From contig OX393555.1 in NCBI GenBank assembly GCA_947650365.1, positions 80,047,995 to 80,111,994 on the forward strand: 64,000 bases of DNA, read 5' to 3'. The number at the start of each line of letters is the position of its first letter. The first letter of the stretch is position 1. The notes beneath the pieces are model-generated. The model was given only the letters and a program-made list of their open reading frames with translations, had not been told where the DNA came from and did not search any database. This document shows positions 45,333 to 57,526 of the stretch, piece by piece. The position numbers and the translations under genes are program-made. The stretch comes from Chamaelirium japonicum. Lineage: Eukaryota; Streptophyta; Magnoliopsida; Liliales; Melanthiaceae.

Positions 45333-47487
45333 CGTTATCAGCACAAACATATCGATCCCTGCCGACCAGTCGTAAGAAAACGGAGAAAGAAACGAAGGCA
45401 AAAGAGAGAGAAGAAGAGGGAAGGGAACGGAGAGATAAACGAAGAGATAAGAGAGAAGAAGTCCTGCTATAGTCCATTGGCTATGGGTATAGGTATGAAT
45501 TAAAATAACTAATTAATTATTTAATAACTAATTAGGGCTGACCAGTCGTTCGATCGAATGGCTGTCCACCGTCGGATCTCTCCCATAGATTAGGATTTCC
45601 AATAGATTGCTTAGACCCTAAGTAAACTTTCCCTTTAAATAATATATGACCCCTTTAGGGGGGGTACGTTTGATGGCTCTCTCTTTCTCCCATCTCACAA
45701 CATGTTATCAGCATGAACATGTCAAGCCCAACCGACCAGTCACAAAAAAACGGAGAGAGAAACGAAGACAGAAAATAGAGAAGAAGAGAGAAAAGAACGA
45801 AGAGATAAATGAAGAGAGAAGAAGTCCTGCTCCAGTCTATTGGCAATGGGTATAGGTGTGAAGTAAAAAGGAATCTAAATTTCAAAACTCCACTTCTTAA
45901 TATTAATAGTACCCCTTTAGGGTGGGGCACGTTTGATGACTTTTTATTTCTCCTATCTCACAACACGTTATCTTCATAAACATGTCGAGCCCAACCGATT
46001 AGTCATAAGAAAACGGAGAGAGAAACGAAGACAAAAGAGAAAGAAGAAAAGAAAAGAGAACGAAGAGATAAACGAAGTAAGAAGAGGAAAGAAGTCCTGT
46101 TCTAGTCCATTGGCCACGGGTTTAGGTGTGAAGTAAGAAGAAATCTAAATTCCAAAACTCTACTACTTAATATTTATACGATCCCTTTTGGGCGGGGAAT
46201 GTTTGATGGCTCTCTCTTTCTCTCATCTTACAATATGTTATCAGTATGAACATGTCGAGCCAAGCCAATCAGTCACAAGAAAATAGAGAGAGAAACGAAG
46301 ACAGATAAGAGAGAAGAAGAGAGAAGAGAACGGAAAGATAAACGAAGAGATATAAGAGAAGAAGTCCTGCTCTAGTCCATTGGCCATGGGTATAGGTATG
46401 AAGTAAGATAGAATCTAAATTCAAAAACTCTAAAGAAGAGAGAATAGAATGGAGAGATAAATAAAGAGAGAAGAGAGAAGAAGTCATACTCTAGTCGATT
46501 GGCCACGGGTATAGGTGTGAAGTAAGACGGAATCTAAATTCCAAAACTCCACTTCTGTCTTTGTTTCTCTCTCTATTTTCTTACAACTAGTCCATTGGGC
46601 TTGACGTGTTCATACTGATAACATGTTATGAGATGGAGGAAAAAGAGAGCCGTCAAACGAGCCCCACCCTAAAGGGGTTATATATTATTTATAGGGTAAA
46701 TTATGAGATAGAAGAAAGAGAGAGCCGTGAAATATGCCCCAACCTAAATGGGTCATATATTATTTATAGGATAAGCTTACTTAGAACCTAAACAATCAAT
46801 AGGAAACCCTAATATATAAGAGAAGAGAGAAGAGAATGGAGAGATTTAATTATATTTTTAAGAAGTAAAGTTTACCTCTCTGTTCTTTTCTCTCTTCTTC
46901 TCTCTCTTTTGTCTTCGTATCTCTCTCTATTTTCTTATGGCTGGTTGGCTGGGCTCGATATGTTCGTGCTGATAACGTATTATGAGATAGGAGAAAGAAA
47001 GAGTCATTAAACTTTCCCCATCCTAAAAGGGTTGTTTATTATTTATAGGGTAAACTTACTTAGGGCCTAAACAATCTATGGGAAACCCTAATCCATAGGA
47101 GAAGAGAGAAGAGAACGGAGACAGAAGAGAATGAATAGATTAAATTATATTATTGAGAAGTGGAGTTTTGGAATTTAGATTCTTCTTACTTTGCATATAA
47201 ACCCGTGGCCAATTGACTGGAGCAGGACTTCTTCTCTATTCTATGTTTATTTATCTCTCCGTTATCTTATCTCTTCTTCTGTGGAGTTTTGGAATTTAGA
47301 TTTCTTCTTACTTCACACCTATACCCATGGCCAATGGATTGGAGCAGAACTTCTTCTCTCTTCGATTATCTCTTCGTTCTCTTCTTTCTTCTTCTCTCTC
47401 TTCTGTCTTCGTTTCTCTCTCAGTTTTCTTATGATTGGTCGACTGGGCTCTATATGTTCGTGCTGATATCGTATTATGAGATAGGAG
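45333..47487. repeat. Array segment of A, B and X modules
   Basis: Forward cores near 45705, 45970 and 46230 come first; inverted cores near 46610, 46700, 46970 and 47465 follow, so the orientation flips near 46550. The inverted A at 46610-46830 is duplicated in tandem, fused at GGGTAA-ATTATGAGATAG. No gene. Confidence 0.6.
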
Positions 47488-47804
47488 ATTGCTTATTTTT
47501 TTTATTTATTTCAATTAATATTTCTTTAAATATTATAAAGTATATAATTTCTTTAAATATTTAAATAGTATCATCTCAATGTTATATTTAAATATTTAAT
47601 TATAAAACATTACAACTGATATAAGATCATTCAATCGGATGGCTGTCTATCGTCGGATCTCTCCTATGGATTAGGGTTTCCCATAGATTGCTTAGGCTCT
47701 AAGTAAGCTTACCCTATAAATATTCAACTATATTTAATTAATTATCGCCACGGGTATAGTTGTGAAGTAAGAAGGAATCTAAATTCCAAAACTCTACTTC
47801 TCAA
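47488..47804. repeat. AT-rich piece, partial LTR-like block and B
   Basis: 47488-47610 is AT-rich and matches the reverse complement of about 55745-55893. A partial LTR-like block (47617 to about 47722) is cut after CCCTATAAATA, right at its TATA box, and a B fragment follows. Confidence 0.55.
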
Positions 47805-47938
47805 CAGTATCATTTCAACGTTATTATGATTATCATAGTAATATTAGTATAATTTTTTTAATTCAATTAATCGTTTAAAATAAAGAGAGTTTTGGAATTT
47901 ACTGTGATAATCGTAATAACATTGAGATGATACTATTG
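47802..47938. repeat. Short foldback C element, clear copy
   Basis: CAACAGTATCATTTCAACG with TATGATTATCATAGTAA faces TGTGATAATCGTAATAAC with GATGATACTATTG. The outer arms pair over about 45 bp. B lies outside on the left and inverted B on the right, so the palindrome extends further. Confidence 0.7.
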
Positions 47939-47942
47939 AGAA

Positions 47943-50900
47943 GTGGAGGTTTGGAATTTAGATTCCTTCTTACTTCACACCTATACTTGTGGCCAATGGA
48001 CTAGAGCAGGACTTCTTCTCTTTTATCTTTTTATTTATCTCTCCATTCTCTTCGCTCTTCTCTCTCTCTTCTGTCTTCGTTTTTCTCTCCGTTTTCTTGT
48101 GACTGGTCAGGTGGGCTTGACATGTTCATACTAATAACGTGTTGTGAGATGGGAGAAAGAGAGCTGTCAAAAGTGCCCCACCCTAAAGGGGTCGTATAAA
48201 TATTGAGAAGTAAATTTTTGGAATTTAGATTCCTTCTTACTTCACACCTATACCCGTGGCCAATGGACTAGAGCAGGACTTCTTCTCTCTTCTCTTTTTG
48301 TTTATCTTTCCATTCTCTTCTCTCTTCTTCTCTCTCTTCTATCTTCATTTCTCTCTCTGCTTTCTTGTGACTGGTCTGCTAGGATAGACATATTCGTGCT
48401 GATAATGTATTGTGAGATGGGAGAAATAAAGAGATATCAAATATGCCCCTCACTAAAGGGGTCATATAAATATTGAGAAGTAGAGTTTTGTAATTTAGAT
48501 TCTGTCTTACTTCATGTCTATACCCGTGGTCAATGGACGAGAGTAGGATTTCTTCTCTCTTCTCTCTTTATTTATTTCTTTGTTCTCTTCTCTCTTCTCA
48601 TCTTTCTTCTGTTTTCGTTACTTTCTTTATTTTCTTGTGACTGGTCGGCTGAGCTCGACATGTTCATGCTGATAATATGTTGTGAGATACGACAAAGAGA
48701 TAGGAGAGATCCGATGGGTCGTATAAATAATATATAAACATGGAAGAGATTCGACGGGTCGTATAAATATTGAAAAGTAGAGATGAGATAAGAAGTCCTG
48801 CTCTAGTCCATTGGCCACGGGTATAGGTGTGAAGTAAGAAGGAATCTAAATTCCCAAACTCCATAGAAGAGAGAGAAAAAGAGATAAGAGAACGGAGAGA
48901 TAAATGAACACTGAAAAGAAAAAAGAAGAGAGAAGAGAATAGAGAAATAAACGAAGAGAGAAGAGAAAAGAAGTCCTGCTTCAATCCATATGCAACGGGT
49001 ATAGGTGTAAAGTAAGAAGGAATCTAAATCTAAAACTCCACAAAAGAGAGAGAATAAGAGAGAAGAAAATAGAGAGATAAATAAGGAGAGAGTAAAGAAG
49101 AAGTCCTATTCTAATCAATTGGCCATGGGTATAGGTATGAAGTATGAAGGAATCTAAATTCTAAAACTCCACTTCTGTCTTCGTTTCTCTCTCCGTTTTC
49201 TTGTGACTGGTCAGCTGGGCTCGACATGGTCATGCTGATAATGTGTTATGTGATGGAAGAAAGAGAGAGCCGTCAAATATGCCCTACCCTAATGGGGTTG
49301 TACAAATATTAAGAAGTAGAGTTTTGGAATTTAGATTCATTCTTACTTCACATCTCTACCCGTGGCTAATGGACTGGAGTAGGACTTCTTATCTCTTATC
49401 TCTTTATTTATCTTTTTGTTCTCTCCGTTTTTGTTCTCTCTCTTTATTCTTTGTTTCTTTCTGTATTTTCTTGTGACTAGTCGGTTGGGCTCGACATGTT
49501 CATTCTTATAACGTGTTGTAAGAAGAGAAAAGAAAAGAGAAGAGAATCGAGAGATAAACGAAGAGAGAAAAGAGAAGAAGTCCTGCTTCAGTCCACTCAC
49601 TACGGGTATTTGTGTGAAGTAAAAAGGAATCTAAATTCCGAAACTCCACTACTTGATAATATAATTAAATCTCTCCGTTCTCTTCTTTCTTCTCCTATAG
49701 ATTAGGGTTTCTCATAAATTGCTTAGGCCCTAAGTAAGTTTACCCTATAAATAATATATAAACCCTTTAGGGTGGGGTACGTTTGACGGCTCTCTCTTTC
49801 TCCCATCTCACAACACGTTATCAGCACGACCATATCGAGCCCAGCCGACTAGTTACAAGATAATGGATAGAAAAATAAAGACAGAAGTGGAGTTTTGGAA
49901 TTTATATTCCTTCTTACTTCACACCTATACCTGTGGCTAATAGACTGCATCAGGACTTCTTCTCACTTCTCTCTTCATTTATCTCTTTGTTCTCTTCTCT
50001 CTTATTCTCTCTTCTCTGTCTTTATTTCTCTCTTCGTTTTCTTGCGACTAGTCGGTTGGGCTCAACATATTCATACTAATATCGTGTTAAAAGATGGGAG
50101 AAAAAGCCATCAGACGTGCCCCACCCTAAAGGGGTCATATATTATTTATAGGATAAGCCTACTTAGGGCCTAAACAATCTATGTGAAAATTTAAAAATAG
50201 TATCATCTCAATGTCTAAATATAATAAATAGTTATTTAAAATAATAAAACTTGACAGGAGCAGGACTTAAATAATTTAAAAACCAAATTAAATATATCAA
50301 TGTATATTAACTAATTATTTATGATATTTAAATAATTAAATAAAAAATACCTATATTTAATATTATAAATAAAGACATAATTGAGAGGAGAATGAAGAGA
50401 TAAATAAAGATAGAAGAGAGAAGAAGTCCTGCTCCAGTCTATTAGCCACGGGTATAGGTGTGAAGTAAGAAGGAATCTAAATTCCAAAACTCCATAGAAA
50501 AGAGAAAAGAAAAGAGACGAGAATGAAGAGATAAATGAAGTCAGAAGATAGAAGAAGTCCTGCTTCAGTCCATTGGCCACGGGTATAGGTATGAAGTAAG
50601 AAGGAATCTAAATTCTAAAACTCCACTTATGTATTTGTTTCTCTCTCCTTTTTCTTGCGACTGGTCGGTTGGGCTCGACATATTTGTACTGATAACGTGT
50701 TGTGAGATGGGAGAAAGAGAGAGGCGTCGAATGTTCCCCACCCTAACGGGGTCTTTTAAATATTGAGAAGTTGAGTTTTAGAATTTACATTCCTTCTTAC
50801 TTCACATCTATACCCATGGCCAATGGACTGGAGCAAGACTCTTCTTTCTCTTCTCTCTCAGTTAATTTCCCTCTTCTCCTATGGATTTGGGTTTCCCAAA

Positions 50901-51202
50901 GATTGCTTAGGCCCTAGGTAAGCTTACCCTATAAATAATATAAGACCCCTTTAGGGTAGGGCATATTTGACGACCCTCTCTTTCTCCCATCTCATAATAC
51001 GTTATCAGCACGAACATATCGAGCCCAGTCAACCAGTCATAAGAAAATGGAGAGAGAAACAAAGACATAAGAGAGAGAAGAAAAGAGAAGAGAATGGAGA
51101 GATAAACAAAGAGAGAAGAGAGAATAAGTCCTGCTCTAGTCCATTCATCATGGGTATAGGTGTGAAGTAAGAAGGAATCTAAATTCTAAAGCTCTACTAC
51201 TT
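47943..51202. repeat. Array segment of A and B modules
   Basis: Inverted cores lie near 48130, 48400, 48670, 49230, 49505, 50075 and 50690; forward cores near 49820 and 51000. At 48690-48790 two GGGTCGTATAAATA pieces are fused with GAGATCCGATGGG. 50185-50385 is AT-rich debris. No credible gene. Confidence 0.6.
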
Positions 51203-54200
51203 AATAGTATCATCACAATGTTATTATGATTATCATAGTAAATTCCAAAACTCTCTTTGTTTTAATTAAATGATTAATTTAATTAAATAAATTATAATAA
51301 CATTATCAGCACGAAAAAAGAAGGAGTCCTGCTCAAGTCCATTAGCCACGGGTATAGATATGAAGTAAGAAGTAATCTAAATTTCAAAAATCCACTTCTC
51401 AATATTTGTACGACCCATTTAGGGTGGGGCACGTCTAACGGCTCTCTCTTTCTTCTATCTCACAACACATTATCAGTGCAAACATGTCGAGCCCAGCCTA
51501 CCAGTCACAAGAAAATGGAGAGAGAAATAAAGACAGAAAAAAAAGAAGAAGAGAAAAAATAAAACGAAGAGAGAAACAAAGATAGAAAAGAGAGAAGAAG
51601 AGAGAAGAGAACGAAGATATAAACAAAGAGAGAAGAGAGAAGAAGTCTTATTCCAGTCCTTTGGCCACGGGTATAGGTGTGAAGTAAGAATGAATCTAAA
51701 TTCCAAAACTCAACTTCTCAATATTAATACGACCCCATCAGGGTGGGGCATATTTGATGGCTCTTTCATTCTCCTATCTCACAACATGTTATCAGTACGA
51801 ACATGTCAAGCCCAGCTGACCAGTCACAAGAAAACAAAAAGAGAAATGAAGACAGAAGAGAGAGAAAAAGAGAAAACAGAACAGATAGATAAATAAAAGA
51901 AGAAGAGAGAAGAAGTCTTGCTCTAGTCTATTGGCCACAGATATAGGTGTGAAGTATGAAGGAATCTAAATTCCCAAACTCTACTTCTCAATAATATAAT
52001 TAATTCTCTCCATTCTCTTCTCTCTTCTCTTATGAATTAGGGTTTCCCATAGATTGCTTAGGCCCAAATTATGCTTACCCTATAAATAATAAATAATATA
52101 TGATCCCTTTAGGGTGGGGTACGTTTGACAGCTCTTCCTTTCTCCCATCACACAGCACGTTATCAGCACAAACATATCAAGTCCAGCCGACCAGTCGTAA
52201 GAAAACGGAGAGAGAAACGAAGACAGAAGTAAAGTTTTAGAATTTAGATTCCTTCTTACTTCACACCTAAACCCATGGCCAATGGACTGGAGTAGGACTA
52301 CTTCTCTCTTCTTTCTTTATTTATCTTTCTGTTTTCTTCTCTCTTCTTCTTTCTCTTCTGTCTTTGTTTCTCTCTCCATTTTCTTGTAACTGGTCGGCTG
52401 GGCTCGGCATGTTCATGCTTATAACGTGTTGTGAGATAGGAGAAAGAGAGAGCCGTTACACATGCCCCTCCCTAAAGGGCTCGTATAAATATTAAGAAGT
52501 AGAGTTTTGGAATTTAGATTTCTTCTTACTTCACACCTATACCTGTGGCCAATGAAGTGGAGCAGGAATTCTTCTCTCTTTATTTATCTTTCCATTCTCT
52601 TCTCTCTTTTTCCCTCTATTCTGTCTTTGTTACTTTCTCCGTTTTCTTATGACTGGTCGGTTGGGCTCGACATGTTTATGCTGATAAGATATTGTAAGAA
52701 GAGGGAAGTGAACCTAAATAAAATATTTAAATCCCTCTAGTTTTAATAGTTAAATAAAAGTTTGTCCTTATCTTCTCTCTCTTCTGTGGAGTTTTGGAAT
52801 TTAGATTTTTTTTTACATCACACCTAAACCTGTGGCCAATGGACTGGAGCAGGACTTCTTCTCTCTTCTCTCTTTATTTATCTTTTAGTTCTCTTATCTC
52901 TTCTTCTACTTTCTCTTCTCTCTTTTTTTTGGAGTTTTGGAATTTAGATTCCTTCTTACGTCATACCTATACCCGTGGCCGATGGACTAGAGCAGGATTT
53001 CTTATCCCCTTCTCTCTTCGTTTATCTCTCAATTTTTTTCTCTCTTCTACCTAAATAATTTAATTAAATAATATAATTATTTAACTGAGAGAGAAACAAA
53101 GACAGAAGAGAGAGAAGAAGAGAGAAGAGAAATGAGAGATAAACAGTAGGACTTCTCTCTTCTATTTTCGTTTATCTATACATTCTCTTCTCTATTCTTC
53201 TCTCTCTTCTCTGTTCCCTTCTCTCTTCTTCTCTCTTGTCTGTGAAGTTTTGGAATTTAGATTCCTTCTTACTTCACCCCTATACCCGTGGCCAATGGAC
53301 TAGAGCAGGACTTCTTCTCCCCTTCTCTCTTCGTTTATCTCTTTGTTCTCTTCTCTTTTCTACCTAAATAATTTAATTAAATAATATAATTATTTAATTA
53401 AGAGAGAAACAAAGATAGAAGAGAAAGAAGAAGAGAGAAGAGAACAGTCCATTGGCCATGTGAAGTAATAAGGAATCTAAATTTCAAAACTCCATAAAAG
53501 AGAGAGCAGATAAGAATAGACTTCTATTTAATTATTAAAATTATAAAGATTTATATTATTTTATTTAGGTTCTCTTCTTTCTTCTTACAACACATTATCA
53601 GCACGAACATGTCGAGCCTAACCGACTAGTTAGAAGAAAATAGAGAGAGAAATAAAGACATAAGAGAGAGAAAAAGAGAGAAAAGAACAGAGAGATAAAC
53701 GAAGAGAGAAGAGATAAGAAGTCCTGCTCCAGTCCAGTCGCCACGAGTATAGGTGTGAAGTAAAAAGGACTCTAAATTCCAAAACTCTATTTCTTAATAT
53801 TTATACGACCCCTTTAGGGTGTGGCACATATGACGGCTCTCTCTTTCTTCCATCTCATAATACGTTATCAACACAAACATATCGTGCCCAGTCGACCAAT
53901 CACAAGAAAATGGAGAGAGAAACGAAGACATAAGAGAGAGAAGAGAGAAGAGGATAGAAAGATAAAAGAAGAGAGAAGAAAGAAGAAGTCCTGCTCAAGT
54001 CCATTGGCCACGGGTATTGGTGTGAAGTAAGAAGGAATCTAAATTCAAAAACTCCATAGAAGAAAGAGAAGAAGAGAGAAAAGAATGGAGAGATAAATAA
54101 AGAAAGAAGAGAGAAGAAGTCCTACTCCAATCCATTGGCTATGGGTATAGGTGTGAAGTAAGAAGGAATCTAAATTCCAAAACTTCACTTCTGTCTTTAT

Positions 54201-55105
54201 TTCTCTCTTCGTTTTCTACGACTGGCTAGTTGGGCTCGAAATATTCGTGCTGATAACGTATTGTGAGATAAGAGAAAGAGAGAGTCATCAAAAATGCCCC
54301 ATCCTAAAGGGGTCATAAATTATTTATTATTTATAGGGTAAGCATACTTAGGGCCTAGACAATCTATGGGAATCCCTAATCCTTGGGAAAAATGAGAAGA
54401 AAATGGCGAGTGTAAATTATATTATTGAGAAGTGGAGTTTTGAAATTTAGATTACTTCTTACTTCATACCTAGACCCGTGGCTAATGGACTAGAGCAAGA
54501 CTTCTGCTCTCTTCTCTCTTCTTTTATCTCTTCATTCTCTTATTTCTTATTCTCTCTCTTCTGTCTTCGTTTCTCTCTCCATTTTCTTATGATTGGTCGG
54601 CTGGGCTATATATGTTCATGTTGATAACGTATTGTGATATAGAAGAAAAAAGGAGCCATCAAATATGCCCCACCCTAAATGGGTCATATAAATATTGAGA
54701 AGTTAAGTTTTGGAATTTATATTCCTTCTTACTTCACACCTATACCCATGGGCAATGGCCTAGAGCAGGACTTCTTCTTTCTTCGTTTATCTTTTCGTTC
54801 TCTTCTCTATTTTTCTCTCTCTCTTCTATCTTCATTTCTCTCTTCATTTTCTCTTCTGTTTTTTTCACTCTCTTCTGTCTTCGTTTCTCTCTCCGTTTTC
54901 TTGTGACTGGTAGGCTGGGCTCGATATGTTTGTGCTGATAACATATTGTGAGGTAGAAGAAAGGGAGATCTATGAAATGTGCCCTACCCTAAAGGTGTCA
55001 TATAAATATTGAGAAGTGGAGTTTTGTAATTTAGATTCCTTCTTACTTTATACTTATACTCGTGGCTAATGGACTGGAGCAGGACTTCTTCTCTTTTCAT
55101 GCTGA
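51203..55105. repeat. Array segment with a degenerate C and many B modules
   Basis: A degenerate C hairpin at 51203-51303 comes first. Forward cores lie near 51470, 51790, 52160, 53590 and 53865, and inverted cores near 52420, 52680, 54245, 54635 and 54940. Between 52785 and 53450 a unit of inverted B plus CTACCTAAATAATTTAATTA is repeated. 53450-53760 matches 58720-59080. Confidence 0.6.
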
Positions 55106-55209
55106 TAATGTTACTATAATTTTTTTAATTAAATTAATTATTGAATTAAAATGAAGAGAGTTTTGGAATTTACTATGATAATTATAATAACATTGAGATG
55201 ATACTATTG
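55106..55209. repeat. Short foldback C element
   Basis: TGTTACTATAATTTTTTTAA opens and GATGATACTATTG closes it, with an internal GAAGAGAGTTTTGGAATTTAC shared with the copy at 47802. The left end is fused to a forward-core fragment (CATGCTGATAATG). Confidence 0.55.
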
Positions 55210-56610
55210 AGAAATGGAGTTTTAGAATTTAGATTCCTTCTTTTCGTTTCTCTCTCTGTTTTCTTACGACTGGTCGGTTGGGCTCGACATGTTCGTGCTG
55301 ATAACATATTATGAGATGGGAGAAAAAGAGAACAGTCAAATATGCCCCACCCTAAAGGGGTCGTATATTATTTATAGGGTATGCTTACTTAGGGCCTAAG
55401 AAATCTATGGGAAACCCTAATCCATAGGAGAAGAGAGAAGAGAATAGAGAGATTTAATTATATTATTGAGAAGTGGAGTTTTGGATTTTAGATTCCTTCT
55501 TACTTCACACCTATACCCTTGGCGAATGGACTAGAGTAAGACTTCTCTCTCCTTTCTTCATTTATCTCTCCGTTCTCTTCTCTCTTCTCACAACATATTA
55601 TCAGCACGAACATATCGAGCCCAGCCGACCATTCACAAGAAAACGGTGCGAGAAACGAAGATAGAAGAGAGGGAAGAAAATAAAAGAGAACGGAGAGATA
55701 AATGACGAGAGAAAAAGAGAAATAAAATATTTTTTATGCTTATAAATTTATATAAATTATTTAATAATTATGTAATGTTTTATAATTAAATATTTAAATA
55801 ATAACATTAAGATGATACTATTTGAATATTTAAAGAAATAATATACTTTATAATATTTAAAGAAATATTAATTAAAATAAATAAAATAAATAAGCAATCT
55901 TCTATCTCACAACACATTATCAGCACGTACATGTCTAGCCCAGTAGACCAGTCACAAAAAAACAAAGAGAGAAACAAAGACAAAAGAGAGAGAATGAGAG
56001 AGAAGAGAACGGAGAGATAAACGAAGAGAGAAGAGAGAAGAAGTCATGCTCCAGTCCATTCGACACGAGTATAGGTGTAAAGTAAGAAGGAATCTAAATT
56101 TCAAAACTCCATATCTCAATAATATAATTAAATCTCTCCATTCTCTTCTCTCTTCTCTCATAGATTCGGATTTCCTATAGATTGCTTAGGCTTTAAGTAA
56201 ACTTACCCTATAAATAATATATGACCCCTTTAGGGTACGGCACATATGATGGCTCTTTCTTTCTTCCATTACACAATATGTTATCAATACGAATATATCG
56301 AGCCAAGCCGACCAGTTACAAGAAAACGGAGAGAAAAACGAAGACAGAAGAGAGAGAATAAGAGAGAAGAAAACGAAGAGATAAATGAAGAGAGAAAAGA
56401 TAAGAAGTCCTGCTCCAGTCCATTTGCCATGGGTATAGGTGTGAAGTAAGAAGGAATCTAAATTCCAAAACTCCACAGAAGAGATAGAATAAGAAAGAAG
56501 AGAATGGAGCGAAAAATAAAAAGAGAAGAGAGAATAGTCCTGCTCAAGCCCAATTCCCATGGGTATAGGTGTGAAGTGAGAAGGGATTTAAATTCCAAAA
56601 CTCCACTTCT
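55210..56610. repeat. Array segment with an AT-rich inverted duplicate
   Basis: An inverted core lies near 55300; forward cores near 55590, 55915 and 56280. 55720-55893 is AT-rich and inverted relative to 47488-47610. Tandem B modules at about 56340-56610 lead into the next spacer, as at 1-224. Confidence 0.6.
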
Positions 56611-57300
56611 CAATAGTATCATCTTAACGTTATTATGATTATCATAGTAATATTACTATACTTTTTTTAATTAAATTAATTAATTATTTATTTATTTAAA
56701 AATTTAAATAATTTAATAATTAAGTTTTTAGTAAAATAATTATTTTTTTTAGTTATTATATTTATTTTATTTATTTATTATTATTATATTATTATATTAT
56801 TAAATTATATACAGATTTAATTATTTAAATTATTATATAAATAAATATTAATTTAACTATATTATTTATTTATTTATTTATTTTATTAGTTATTTCTTAA
56901 ATTATTATTTTATTTTTAATTAATTAAATAATAAGTCACTTATAGAAATATTTAAAAACTTAATTAGTAAAAAAATATATTAAATATATTATTTACTCAA
57001 ATAAACAATTAATTTATTTATTAAATAATTTTATAATTAAATAAATAATAATAAAATAAATTATTATATAATTAAATAATTATTTTATTTAATTATAAAA
57101 TATTAATTAAAATTAAAAAAAATAAATTATTTAATTAAGTAATAAAATTAAAAAATAATTATATAACTATTTACTTATTATTTAAATAATTAGTTAATTA
57201 TTTAAATAATAGGAATTAAAGAAGAAAGATAAGGTAATCCAAATTTTTTATTTTAAAAATAATTTATATTTTTCTTCAAAAAAATTTAAAACATAACAAC
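56611..57300. repeat. AT-rich spacer, modules C to D
   Basis: It opens CAATAGTATCATCTTAACG and closes with the D tail ending AACATAACAAC. It is the counterpart of 225-1108. Confidence 0.65.
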
Positions 57301-57526
57301 TGTTATGAGATCGTTCGATAGGATGGCTATCCACCGTCTGATCTCTCCCATGGATTATGATTTTCTATATATTGCTTAGGCCCTAAGTAAGCTTACCCTA
57401 TAAATAATATACGACCACTTTTCTATAGATTGCTTAGGCCTTAAGTAAGCTTACTCTATAAAGAATATACGACCCTTTTAGGGTGGGGCATATTTGACGG
57501 CTCTCTTTTTTTCCCATCTCACAATA
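57301..57526 (+). repeat. LTR-like module A, second 226-bp variant
   Basis: TGTTATGAGATCG to CATCTCACAATA, exactly 226 bp, with the same internal duplication of the TATA-box part as 1109-1334 (the second repeat begins TCTATAGATTGCTTAGG). Followed by CGTTATCAGCTCGAAC. Confidence 0.75.
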
